64,000 nt of DNA. Origin: JAGWAJ01 sp965215155. GTDB lineage: Bacteria; Acidobacteriota; Vicinamibacteria; Vicinamibacterales; UBA8438. The first letter of the stretch is position 1. Each line of letters opens with the position of its first letter. This document shows positions 1-8,676 of this stretch, one piece after another. The translations under genes were made by a program, and so were the position numbers. The DNA is taken from positions 3,410,001 to 3,474,000 of the forward strand of contig CBDCCY010000004.1 of the NCBI GenBank assembly GCA_965215155.1, in the 5' to 3' direction. The notes beneath the pieces were generated by a model. The model made no database searches, had not been told where the DNA came from, and worked only from the letters and a program-made list of their open reading frames with translations.

Positions 1-1145
1 GGCCTCGCGCCGGGACCCGCGCGACGTGCTCGCAGTGCAGGCGCCGGGCCCCGGGCTACGACACGCAGGCGGTCCGGCGCTTCGACTTCGTGCCCCTGTG
101 GCACATCCCCGTGGTCTTCCTCTACGCGATGCGCCGCGTCGACTGCCCGCGCTGCGGCGTACGGGTCGAGGCGCTGCCGTGGGCCACCGGCAAGCACCGA
201 CTGACCGACGCCTACGCCTGGTTCCTCGCCGGGTGGGCCAGGCGTCTGTCGTGGCAGGAGGTCGCCGCGGCGTTCCCCACGTCCTGGGACACCGTCTATC
301 GGGCCGTGCGCATGGCGGTCGACTGGGGCCTCGCGCACCGCGACCTCACGAACATCGAGGCCATCGGCGTCGACGAGCTCTCCCGCCGCCGCGGGCAACG
401 CTACCTGACGCTGGTCTATCAGATCGACGGTCACTGCAAGCGCCTGCTGTGGGTCGGCCGCGAACGCAAGGCCGCGACGTTGGAGGGCTTCTTCGACTGG
501 TTCGGCCCCGCACGCAGCGCGGCGCTGTATTTCGTCTGCTCGGACATGTGGAAGCCCTACCTGAAGGTGGTTGCCGAGCGCGCCGGCCAGGCCGTGCAGG
601 TGCTCGACCGCTTCCACATCATGAGCCATTTCTCGCAAGCGATCGACGAGGTGCGCGCGGCGGAGGCCCGGAAGCTCGCCGCCGCGGGCCGGGCGCCGGT
701 GCTCAAGCGCAGCCGCTGGCTCCTGCTCAAGCGTCCGGAGAATCTCAGCGACGAGCAGCGGGGCCGGCTTGCGGAGCTGGTGCGTCGCAACCTGCGCACG
801 GTTCGCGCCTACCTGCTCAAGGAGGACTTTCAAGCGCTGTGGGGCTACGTGTCGCCGTACTGGGCCGGCCGGTTCCTCGACCGCTGGTGCACTCGGACGA
901 TGCGCTCGCGGCTCGACCCGATGAAGGAGGTGGCCCGCATGCTGCGCTCGCACCGCGACCTGATCCTGAACTGGTTCCGGGCCCGAGGGCAGTTCTCCAG
1001 TGGCATTGTCGAAGGCTTCAACGGGAAGGCCAGAGTGATCACCAAACGGGCGTATGGCTTCCGCACCTCCGCGGCACTGGAAGTCGCTTTGTATCATGCA
1101 CTTGGCGACCTGCCCGAACCAGAACTCACCCACAGATTCTGCTGA
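1..1145 (+). CDS. ISL3-family transposase, 5'-truncated by the window edge
   Basis: This is a DDE transposase of the ISL3 family, cut by the window start. It lacks about the first 35 residues of the complete 416-residue copy at 62499-63749, and the translations are otherwise identical. Visible motifs are the N-terminal zinc-ribbon half CPRCGVRVEALPW, the first acidic residue in GVDELSRRRGQRYL, the second in FVCSDMWKPYL, and the C-terminal glutamate in SGIVEGFNGKARVITKRAYG. The insertion sequence ends at 1151; from 1152 the sequence differs from the flank of the other copy, so this is a separate insertion. Its left end and target duplication lie outside the window. The family call is firm. Confidence 0.95.
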   Translation, partial: PRAGTRATCSQCRRRAPGYDTQAVRRFDFVPLWHIPVVFLYAMRRVDCPRCGVRVEALPWATGKHRLTDAYAWFLAGWARRLSWQEVAAAFPTSWDTVYRAVRMAVDWGLAHRDLTNIEAIGVDELSRRRGQRYLTLVYQIDGHCKRLLWVGRERKAATLEGFFDWFGPARSAALYFVCSDMWKPYLKVVAERAGQAVQVLDRFHIMSHFSQAIDEVRAAEARKLAAAGRAPVLKRSRWLLLKRPENLSDEQRGRLAELVRRNLRTVRAYLLKEDFQALWGYVSPYWAGRFLDRWCTRTMRSRLDPMKEVARMLRSHRDLILNWFRARGQFSSGIVEGFNGKARVITKRAYGFRTSAALEVALYHALGDLPEPELTHRFC

Positions 1146-1236
1146 CGAGGCTGGCTTTTGACATACGCTCTCCGCGTGACGTGATTCGGGAGAGGCTGGC
1201 GATCTGACGACGACGCAACGGCCGCCAGGAGGACGC

Positions 1237-2433
1237 ATGGACATCCTCGGTCTCCGACAGGAGGTGCCACAGGATCCGCTCGGGCAGGTGCTGACGCACA
1301 AGCAGTACGGGGAGGTCGCCGTTGTCGACCTCGGCAAGCGGGTCAGCGAGATGCTGCGCGATGTGTGGCCCGCGCAGAGCCCGTTCCAAGCCGGCGGCGT
1401 AATCGAGAGCAGCTGGCTGCTGCCGCTCCTCGGTGCGGGCAACACGGCTGCCTCATCCCTGCTTGCCGGCAACGTCTTCCTGGCAACCGCCAATCCCGCG
1501 ACACTGATGACGATCGGCACGGGCGTCGGCTCGGCGGTCATGGGCCCGTCCGGGATCATCGCTCAGGCACCGTTCGTCGCCGCCAGCAGCGCCATGCTGC
1601 CTGTCGTGGCGCCCCTGATGCTCTTCATGACCGTGTCGTCGGTGATCACCGGTGCTCGGCTCGACCGGGTGCAACGGGCCCTGGGTGCACTTTCGGAGAG
1701 CTTGCATCGCGTGCGTCACCTCCTGGAAGTCGACGACTTCGCTCGGTTCGAGAACGCAGCCGAATACCTCGACGAGGTCGGCACGCAGTTCGAGCATGGC
1801 CAGCGTTTCACCGAGGGCATGAAGATCGAGCTCGTCTCAGCCAGGCGGGACGTAAAGTGGTTGCGTCGAAAGTTCGGGCACCTCGTCGAGAGGGGGATTC
1901 GCTCGGAACAGGACGCCAGGACGGCCGTGTCCGACATCCATCTGTTCGTGCTCGCGAGTCTGGTGGATCTCCGCGCCGACGTACTTCGTCTGCACCTGAC
2001 GCTCCAGGACGATCCGCACTACGCGGAGCGCCGGCAGGCGGTGCTGCGCAGGAAGGTTGAACAGTGCGCAGACACCTTCCAGGTGCTGCTCGACCGCGAT
2101 CCACTGACCGCGTTCCGGGAACGGCTGCAGAAGGAGGTGCGTGAGGTGGGCCGGTTCGAGTTCCTGCCGTGGGGTTTGACGGACGCCGCCGCGCGGGTGA
2201 GCCGAACGCTTGGAGGCGGGCGCGGCCTGAAGGAGGCACTACGGACGCTCGACACGATCGACGAGGGCTTCGCGCCTGTCCGATCACGTATGGAGCGGTG
2301 GGTCAGAGAGTTCGAGGCGTCGGGCGCGGTGGCGCGCGAAGAGTCCATCGTGTTCTATCGTGAATGGGACAGTCAGCGGACCCTGAGGGCGTACCACACC
2401 CGGGACCTGCGACTGCAGAAGGCGCCTGCGTAG
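1237..2433 (+). CDS. Unknown membrane/coiled-coil protein upstream of the DISARM genes
   Basis: A 398-residue protein of unrecognised family. The ATG at 1237 follows a good GGAGG ribosome site. Residues about 55-135 are a long hydrophobic, Gly/Ala/Ser-rich stretch that could form two or three membrane helices (for example SWLLPLLGAGNTAASSLLAG and LPVVAPLMLFMTVSSVI). The rest is charged and helical (RVQRALGALSESLHRVRHLL onwards) and likely coiled coil, ending in a basic tail. It lies on the same strand as drmA and about 320 bases upstream, so it may be island cargo or an accessory defence gene; that is inference. No catalytic motif is visible, and no frame damage is apparent, unlike its neighbours. 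Confidence 0.7.
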   Translation: MDILGLRQEVPQDPLGQVLTHKQYGEVAVVDLGKRVSEMLRDVWPAQSPFQAGGVIESSWLLPLLGAGNTAASSLLAGNVFLATANPATLMTIGTGVGSAVMGPSGIIAQAPFVAASSAMLPVVAPLMLFMTVSSVITGARLDRVQRALGALSESLHRVRHLLEVDDFARFENAAEYLDEVGTQFEHGQRFTEGMKIELVSARRDVKWLRRKFGHLVERGIRSEQDARTAVSDIHLFVLASLVDLRADVLRLHLTLQDDPHYAERRQAVLRRKVEQCADTFQVLLDRDPLTAFRERLQKEVREVGRFEFLPWGLTDAAARVSRTLGGGRGLKEALRTLDTIDEGFAPVRSRMERWVREFEASGAVAREESIVFYREWDSQRTLRAYHTRDLRLQKAPA

Positions 2434-2756
2434 CATCCGGACGACGCATAGCTCGCTCCAAGACGGGACCGCCAGGGGCTCGTCCAGCATGTGATTGTGG
2501 GCGACGGTCACTCGATCGCGTTGCCCGACTGGGGCCGCCCGTGGGCGGGCCGCGGAGGTCTGCGGGGCCTGCGGGACCTGCCTGCGCACCTCCGGAACGA
2601 GCGGCTGAAGCGAGGCGACCGAACCGACCTGCTGCTGCCCCTCAATGCGATGGTCACCGTGGGCGCGGACGGCAATGGCTTGCCGCTGGCCCACACCGTT
2701 GCTCGGGCAGGGTTCCGACCGGCAGGATCACACCCGTTGTAAGGTATGCGCCGGCC
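2434..2756 (+). other. Intergenic region before drmA with a doubtful small ORF
   Basis: No convincing gene lies here. A GTG-initiated reading frame at 2491-2742 would encode 83 residues ending in ADGNGLPLAHTVARAG. That vaguely resembles the central part of IS5-type transposases (VDGNGLPL), so it may be a decayed insertion-sequence fragment. The resemblance is weak. The region should also contain the promoter of drmA. Confidence 0.25.
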
Positions 2757-2795
2757 ATGTCCACCGCTGACCGTGCACCTGCCGACTCCCTCTAA
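2757..2795 (+). pseudogene. drmA: Broken 5' end of drmA: start codon, 12 codons, then in-frame TAA
   Basis: An ATG at 2757 opens the reading frame MSTADRAPADSL, which meets TAA at 2793-2795. The same frame then continues without interruption as VRTRLVEALKLDLVGPWAGH into the large helicase ORF. The post-stop stretch RLVEALKLDLVGPW is what I would expect near the N-terminus of DrmA proteins. One base change (GAA to TAA) would therefore explain the stop. The downstream ORF can only be used by re-initiation, for example at TTG 2859. Confidence 0.6.
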
Positions 2796-2858
2796 GTCCG
2801 CACACGCCTCGTCGAGGCCCTGAAGCTCGATCTGGTCGGCCCTTGGGCCGGGCATGAC

Positions 2859-5800
2859 TTGGCCGCCGAACAGTTGCCGGGCCGCGAGCGCCCGTCGAAC
2901 TGGTACGTGGCCGGCTTCCTCATCCCGACCGGTACGCCGCCCGACCGCAGCGCGGACGCCGACGAGGACGACGACCTCGACACCGTTCCCGAGTCGGCCG
3001 GACTGGCCGAGGAGTCGAACGACGAGCGGAAGGCGGCGCGCAAGGCGTTCTTCCCGTCGTCGATCGGACTCAGCTTCGTGGGCGATGGCTGCCGCGAGTT
3101 GGCCGTCAGGGTGCGTTGGGGCGACTACGCGCCTGTCGAGATAGGACAAACGGACGGCAGCAAGACGCCGGTCTGGAGGCGAACTCCCCACGAGGAGCCG
3201 CTGTCGATTCCGCTCGGCGGCGGCGAGGCGCCGATCGTGCGCGACGTCCCCGGCTCGGACGGCCTGCAGCTCCACGTCGCCGAGCGGCCGATTGACACGA
3301 TGGGCCTGAGCGGCGCGGAGCTCCCCGCCGGGACACGTTCCGTGTCGTGCTTCCTGGTGAACCGGCGCCCGCCGAACAAGGACCAGCCGGACCGCGCCTA
3401 CGCCTTCCAGGCCGAGATCGAGGTGCGCACCGACACGGGCTTCGTGCCCCGGCCCGATCTGCGCGCGGCGCGTTCCGGCGAGTGGGACGACCGGGTTGCG
3501 GACCTTCACTACGCCGATGCGCCGGAGTACGCCACGGGGCACGGTCTGTCCGCGGAGTGGGACATTCTCGACCGCAAGTGCGCGTCGATCCGCACTGCGT
3601 GGATCGGAACGGCGGAAGTCGAGAAGACCGCGACCTCCGATGTGCCCGGCGTCGAACTGTCGATGGATGCTCTCGGCCGGCTGGATGACGGAGCCGCGGC
3701 GGAGCGGGCGCTCGGCCCTCTCGTGGCGCAATATCGCGAGTGGATCGAAGCCCGGCGGCAGGAGTGCGTCGCCGGTCCGTCAGAGGGCGACCGGCAAGCT
3801 ACGGCGGAGCAGTTGCTTCACTACGCGGAGATCGCGGCGGGTCGGATGGCGCGCGGCGTGGCTCGGCTCGGTGAGGACGCCGACGTGCTGGACGCCTTCC
3901 GCGTCGCCAACCGCGCCGTGGCGCGCGCCCTCCGCCAGCGCCTCGGAGAGAAGTTGGGGTCGGCGGGGCCGCACTGGCGCCCGTTCCAGCTCGCGTTCCT
4001 GCTGCTCAATCTACCCGGCCTCGCGGATCCGCAGGATGCGCATCGCGAGACTGTGGACCTGCTGTTCTTCCCGACCGGCGGTGGGAAGACCGAGGCGTAC
4101 CTGGGCCTCGCAGCGGTGGCCATGGTGCTGAGGCGCCTGCGGCATCCCGGCGACGACGGGCTGGGGGGCGCCGGAGTCAGCGTCATCATGCGCTACACGT
4201 TGCGGTTGCTGACGCTGGATCAGCTCGCGCGTGCGGCCGGAATGGTGTGCGCGCTGGAGATCGAGCGGAGCGAGGCAGGTGGGCGCTACGGCAGGTGGCC
4301 GTTCGAGATCGGCCTGTGGGTGGGGAAGGCGGCCACGCCGAACATCCTGGGGCGCAAGGGGGATGGCCGGCCGGATTCGGCGCGCGCCAAGGTCACGGCG
4401 TTCCAGCGCAATCCCGACCGGAACCCGTCTCCGATCCCGCTCGAGAACTGTCCCTGGTGCGGAGAGGGATTCGAGCCCGAGTCGTTCACGCTGCTGCCGG
4501 ACGCCGATCGACCTCGCGAGCTCCGCATCGTATGCGCCAACTTCGAGTGCGAGTTCAGCGGCGACCGCCCGCTCCCCGTGGTCGGCGTGGACGAGCCGCT
4601 CTACCGGCGGCTGCCGGCGTTCCTCATCGCAACGGTGGACAAGTTCGCTTCGCTGCCGTGGGTGGGACAGGCAGGCGCGCTGCTCGGCGGAGCCGACCGC
4701 TTCGACACGCAGGGCTTCTACGGAGCCGCCGAACCGGGGACGGGCAGGCGACTGGAGGCGCCGCTTCCGCCGCCGGACCTCGTCATCCAGGACGAGCTGC
4801 ACCTGATCGCGGGCCCGCTGGGCACGATGGCGGGCCTCTACGAGACAGCGATCGAAGCGCTGGCAACGCGCAAACTGGGCGGACGCGCGATCAAGCCCAA
4901 GATCGTCGCCTCGACCGCCACTGCACGCCGGGCGCAGGACCAGGTGCAGGCGCTCTTCGCTCGGCCCGCGACGCAGGTGTTCCCGCCGCCCGGGCCGGAT
5001 CGGCGCGACACGTTCTTCGCCCGCACCGTCCCGTCGTCGGAGACACCCGCGCGGCTCTACCTCGGCATCGCCTCACAGGGCCGCAACCCGAAGGTGCTGA
5101 TGCGCCGCGTGTTGCTGGCGCTGATGGGCGCGGCGGCGCACGCCTGGCATGAGGCCGGCGGCGAACGGAATCCGCGCAACCCGGCCGATCCGTACATGAC
5201 AGCGCTGGCCTATTTCAACAGCCTGCGCGAGCTGGGCGGCGCGCGGCGAATCATGGAGGAGGAGGTCAGCACCACGCTCGCACGCTACGGGGCGCGGCGG
5301 CGGGTCGGTGAGAAGCAACGGCTGTTCCGAGACCGCACCACCTTCTCGGAGGTGCTGGAGCTGACGTCGCGAGTCTCGACCGACAAGGTGGCGGAGGCGC
5401 GGCGGCGGCTCGAGCGCCCGTTCCACGATCGCGACAACCGCGTCGACTGCGCGCTGGCGACGAACATGATCTCGGTCGGTCTCGACATCCCGCGCCTGGG
5501 ACTGATGCTGGTGCTCGGGCAGCCGAAGATGCACGCCGAGTACATCCAGGCGACCAGCCGCGTCGGACGCTCCGACGATGGGCCGGGGCTGGTGGTGACG
5601 CTGCTCAACGTTCACAAGCCGCGCGACCGATCCCACTACGAGCGGTTCCGTCACTACCACGAGACCTTCTACCGCTCGGTGGAGCCGGCGAGCGTGACGC
5701 CGTTCTCGGCCCGCGCGCTCGATCGCGGGTTCGCCGGCGCGCTCGTGGCCCTGGCGCGGCACGTCGAACCGGCGCTGACGCCTTCGCGCGGCGTGGAGCG

Positions 5801-6170
5801 GCTTGCCGACGTGCGGACCGCACTCGAATCGCGGCTGCTCGACGCGTTTGTCGACCGGGTCGAGCAGCAGGGGTTCACCGAGGACGACGAGCGCGAGGAA
5901 GGGATCCGCAGCGTGCAGGACCGGGTGGGGGACCTGCTCGACTCGTGGCGGAGGGTGCTCGACGACTACCACGCGGACGGCGTGGAGATGCAGTACCAGC
6001 GCTACGAGCTCCGCCAGCCGAAGCCGTTGCTGCGGGAGATGCTCGAGGAGCGCTTCGAGCCCGAGCACCACCGCAAGTTCCGCGCGAACCGCTCGCTGCG
6101 GGACGTCGAGCCGGAGGTCAACCTGTACCTGCACGACCTGCGTGCGCCCCGGCAGTCGGAGGGCTCATGA
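2859..6170 (+). CDS. drmA: DrmA, DISARM superfamily 2 helicase (probably 5'-interrupted)
   Basis: A large helicase of the DISARM anti-phage system, in which DrmA and DrmB form a DNA-binding complex that recognises incoming phage DNA. The open part is 1103 residues from TTG 2859. Motifs in order: Walker A PTGGGKT near residue 405; a zinc-binding region from CPWCGEGF near 531; the DEAD-type box QDELH near 645; motif III STATARR near 685; SVGLDIPRLGL; and motif VI QATSRVGRSDDG near 897. Homology appears to extend upstream to ATG 2757 across an in-frame stop at 2793, so full-length protein is unlikely without recoding or re-initiation. The stop codon overlaps the drmB start (ATGA), showing translational coupling. 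The DrmA assignment rests on the motifs plus the drmB and drmC neighbours. Confidence 0.85.
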   Translation: MAAEQLPGRERPSNWYVAGFLIPTGTPPDRSADADEDDDLDTVPESAGLAEESNDERKAARKAFFPSSIGLSFVGDGCRELAVRVRWGDYAPVEIGQTDGSKTPVWRRTPHEEPLSIPLGGGEAPIVRDVPGSDGLQLHVAERPIDTMGLSGAELPAGTRSVSCFLVNRRPPNKDQPDRAYAFQAEIEVRTDTGFVPRPDLRAARSGEWDDRVADLHYADAPEYATGHGLSAEWDILDRKCASIRTAWIGTAEVEKTATSDVPGVELSMDALGRLDDGAAAERALGPLVAQYREWIEARRQECVAGPSEGDRQATAEQLLHYAEIAAGRMARGVARLGEDADVLDAFRVANRAVARALRQRLGEKLGSAGPHWRPFQLAFLLLNLPGLADPQDAHRETVDLLFFPTGGGKTEAYLGLAAVAMVLRRLRHPGDDGLGGAGVSVIMRYTLRLLTLDQLARAAGMVCALEIERSEAGGRYGRWPFEIGLWVGKAATPNILGRKGDGRPDSARAKVTAFQRNPDRNPSPIPLENCPWCGEGFEPESFTLLPDADRPRELRIVCANFECEFSGDRPLPVVGVDEPLYRRLPAFLIATVDKFASLPWVGQAGALLGGADRFDTQGFYGAAEPGTGRRLEAPLPPPDLVIQDELHLIAGPLGTMAGLYETAIEALATRKLGGRAIKPKIVASTATARRAQDQVQALFARPATQVFPPPGPDRRDTFFARTVPSSETPARLYLGIASQGRNPKVLMRRVLLALMGAAAHAWHEAGGERNPRNPADPYMTALAYFNSLRELGGARRIMEEEVSTTLARYGARRRVGEKQRLFRDRTTFSEVLELTSRVSTDKVAEARRRLERPFHDRDNRVDCALATNMISVGLDIPRLGLMLVLGQPKMHAEYIQATSRVGRSDDGPGLVVTLLNVHKPRDRSHYERFRHYHETFYRSVEPASVTPFSARALDRGFAGALVALARHVEPALTPSRGVERLADVRTALESRLLDAFVDRVEQQGFTEDDEREEGIRSVQDRVGDLLDSWRRVLDDYHADGVEMQYQRYELRQPKPLLREMLEERFEPEHHRKFRANRSLRDVEPEVNLYLHDLRAPRQSEGS

Positions 6171-7623
6171 GACAGAAGGCGCACGGGCAGGTTCGCCGCA
6201 GTCAGGTCATCACCACCTACGGTCCGGGCGCCCTCATCGATCTGCCGCAGGAGTCGGCCATCGTCGCGGGACTCGACGAGTGGCCCCCGCCGCACAAGCT
6301 GGAGGAGGTCGACGAGCCGCGGCTCGCCCGGAAGCTGCAGGCCATCACCGGAGTTGCCACGCCGCGGCTGCTGGCGCCGCCGGCGGCGTCGTCCGACCCG
6401 GGGGCGGCGCCGATCGGCATCGGTGCGCGCGTCGGCGGACAGTCGCTGCCGGGCGGGTGGACGAACCGCCGCCAGAGGGGTGCGGCCAGCCGAGCCGGCT
6501 CCTGGTGCGAACGGCGTCCAACGCCTGGTTCCCGCAGGTGGTGAGCGTGCTCTCCATTCCGGAACGGGGCGCAGAGGTGGAGACCGTGGTCCGGGAGCTC
6601 TGGGACGACCTGCAGATCGTCAACGATGCGGCCGGTCTCGCCTTCATCAAGGGCAAGGCGAAGGTGGCGGCCGCGCTCGCGTCGTTCGACGACGACGAGG
6701 TCCTCGCGGCGATCGGCGCGGCGAAAGGAGGCGGTGAGGCGAGCGAGCGTTCCGTGAAGGAGATCGAGCTCGAGGCGATCCTGGCCGCGCCGGACGCATT
6801 CGGCGACGACGTGCCCGTCAACCTCGACTTCCACGCCCGCCGACTGCCGGACGCGCTCTGGCGGCGGTCGGAGCGGACCCAGGGCGTCGCCGCGGTCATC
6901 CAGCTCCACCGGCTCCGAGAGGTGGTATCGCGGGCGGGCTTCACGCGGTTCGAGGCGGTGACGCCGGACATCCACGGCGAGTACGAGACGGACGTCGAGC
7001 GTGCCGCCATCGCGCTGGAGCCGAGCTGGTTCCCCGCGGTGGAGAACCGGGGCGAAGGATTGTTCCTGCGGCTGCGCACCGAGGCGGTCGCGGCGTGGCG
7101 GGAGCGGCCGGCGGTCCGGGGACGGCTGGACGCGCTGGAGAAGGGGCACCGGCAGTGGGCGGAGCGTCGCCGGTCGGCCCGTCGGTTTCCCGGCGGACCC
7201 TACGTGCTGTTGCACACGCTGTCGCACCTGCTGATCCAGTCGCTGGCCATGCAGTGCGGCTATCCGGCCAGCTCCCTCCGGGAGCGGATCTACGCGGAGG
7301 AAGGTCGCTACGGCCTGCTCATCTACACCGGCAGCCCCGATGCGGAGGGGATGCTCGGAGGCCTCGTGCAGCAGGCGCGACGCATCGACGAGCATCTCGT
7401 TCGCGCGCTGGAAGCCGGCGGTCTCTGCTCGAACGATCCCACCTGCGCCGAGCATGCGCCGGGCACCAGCATGACGGATCGCTACCTGCACGGCGCCGCG
7501 TGCCACGGCTGCGCCCTGGTCGCCGAGACCTCCTGCGAGATGCGCAACGACTACCTCGACCGCGCGCTGGTCGTGCCCGTGCTCGGCCTCCCGGACGCCG
7601 CGTTCTTCGGAACCGGCGGATGA
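6167..7623 (+). pseudogene. drmB: DrmB (DUF1998), internally deleted and frameshifted
   Basis: The ATG at 6167 overlaps the drmA stop. The first frame reads MRQKAHGQVRRSQVITTYGP and matches a DrmB N-terminus (TTYGPGALIDLP), but becomes nonsense near 6430-6480 and stops at 6544. The C-terminal part resumes one frame over at EGCGQPSRLLVRTASNAWFP near 6470 and runs to 7623. It contains the DUF1998 region: HTLSHLLIQSLAMQCGYPAS, LLIYTGSPDAEGMLGGL, and the cysteines of CSNDPTC, CHGCALVAETSC. The usual middle section, which in relatives I recall holds a Cys-rich motif, seems missing, so a deletion with a frame change is likely. The gene overlaps drmC by ATGA. Function is probably lost. Confidence 0.8.
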
Positions 7624-8400
7624 CCGAGGCACTGCTCGCGTTGCCGGCGCACCTGCGCAAGCGACTGGAACAGGCTCTCGATTCGGGAACACTCGCACCG
7701 CCGTATGGTGCGTCCGCGGTGGGCGCGGCGGTCGGCGTTGCAGCCGAGAGCGAGGCGGTGGCCAGGGCGCTCACCGAGCTCGAGCGTCTCGGCATCTCCG
7801 GCCGCGGCTGCTGCCGTGTGGCTGCGCGGCTTCGACCGAGTTGCTGCTCGGCGCACAGCGCCGCACTTCGTCTGGTCGGGGCCGGAGGTCGCGGGCCTGC
7901 ACGCGCGCGACACGCGCCGCGTCTACGAGGAGCTGCTCGGATCGGCGACGCGCTCGGCGTGGGTGACGACGTACGCCTTCTTCGACGGTCCGCGCGCCTT
8001 CGAGGTGCTGGCCCGCCGGATGGACGAGAGGCCCGCCCTGTCGGTTACGCTGCTCCTGAACGTGCAGCGGAAGAGGGGCGACACGACCGACGCGGACCAC
8101 CTGGTCCGCCGGTTCGCGGATCGCTTCTGGTCCGAGGAGTGGCCCGGCTCGGCCCGGCCGCGGGTCTTCTACGACCCGCGCTCGCTCGATCCGGACGGCG
8201 GGGCCGGCGTCCTGCATGCGAAGGCGGTGGTGGTCGACGACGAGGCGGTCTTCGTGACGTCGGCCAGCCTGACCGGGGCGGCCCTGGACCGCAACATCGA
8301 GATCGGCCTCCTCGTGCGCGACCGAACGCTGGCGGCGACGATGACACGGCACTTCACGACGCTGATGGAGCACTCGCTCCTGCAGCCGTTGCCGGGGTGA
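7620..8400 (+). pseudogene. drmC: DrmC, phospholipase-D-fold protein, frameshifted
   Basis: The third gene of the DISARM core encodes a small phospholipase-D-superfamily protein. The N-terminal frame from ATG 7620 reads MTEALLALPAHLRKRLEQAL through ALTELERLGIS. Near 7797-7803 the sensible reading moves to another frame, AAAAVWLRGFDRVAARR onward to the stop at 8400. The C-terminal half carries the single HKD-type motif HAKAVVVDDEAVFVTSASLT and NIEIGLLVRD. The frame change needs an indel equal to two lost bases or one gained. The 3' end overlaps the convergent higA gene by 47 bases. An assembly error cannot be excluded, but this is the third lesion in three consecutive genes. Confidence 0.8.
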
Positions 8401-8668
8401 CAGGGCGAACCCGTTCCTGGCGAATGCGTTCCTGAGCCAAGTCGTACTGCGCCTGCCGGCGCACCCAGAACGCCGCGTTGCTCCAACCGATGCGTTCCAA
8501 AGCCAGGGCCATCGCCGGCGAGACGCCGGTGCGACCGTTCAGCAGTCGTGAGAGGGTCTGCCGCGTGCAGCCCAGCCTTGCTGCCGCCTCGGTCACCGTC
8601 CAGCCCTCAGCTTCCAGCGCGTCGCGGAGGCTCTCCCCGGGGTGTGCCGGATTGTACATCGTCGACAT
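8354..8668 (-). CDS. higA: HigA-family antitoxin (XRE helix-turn-helix), toxin missing
   Basis: A 104-residue DNA-binding antitoxin of the HigA type. It begins MSTMYNPAHPGESLRDALEA (NPAHPGE is the family signature) with a helix-turn-helix in WTVTEAAARLGCTRQTLSRL followed by NGRTGVSPAMALALERI. Antitoxins of this family neutralise HigB and repress their own promoter. In a normal operon higB lies directly upstream, but here the inverted repeat of an insertion sequence begins nine bases upstream of the start (8677). No HigB-like reading frame is seen, so this is a solo antitoxin or a remnant. The weak GGGGG ribosome site lies at the insertion-sequence junction. The 3' end overlaps drmC convergently. 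Confidence 0.85.
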   Translation of the reverse strand: MSTMYNPAHPGESLRDALEAEGWTVTEAAARLGCTRQTLSRLLNGRTGVSPAMALALERIGWSNAAFWVRRQAQYDLAQERIRQERVRPVTPATAAGASAPSAS

Positions 8669-8676
8669 CGTGCCCC

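Noticed and set aside
2491..2742. Transposase gene before drmA
   Set aside because: The resemblance (ADGNGLPL) is limited to a few residues; there are no DDE motifs and no terminal repeats.
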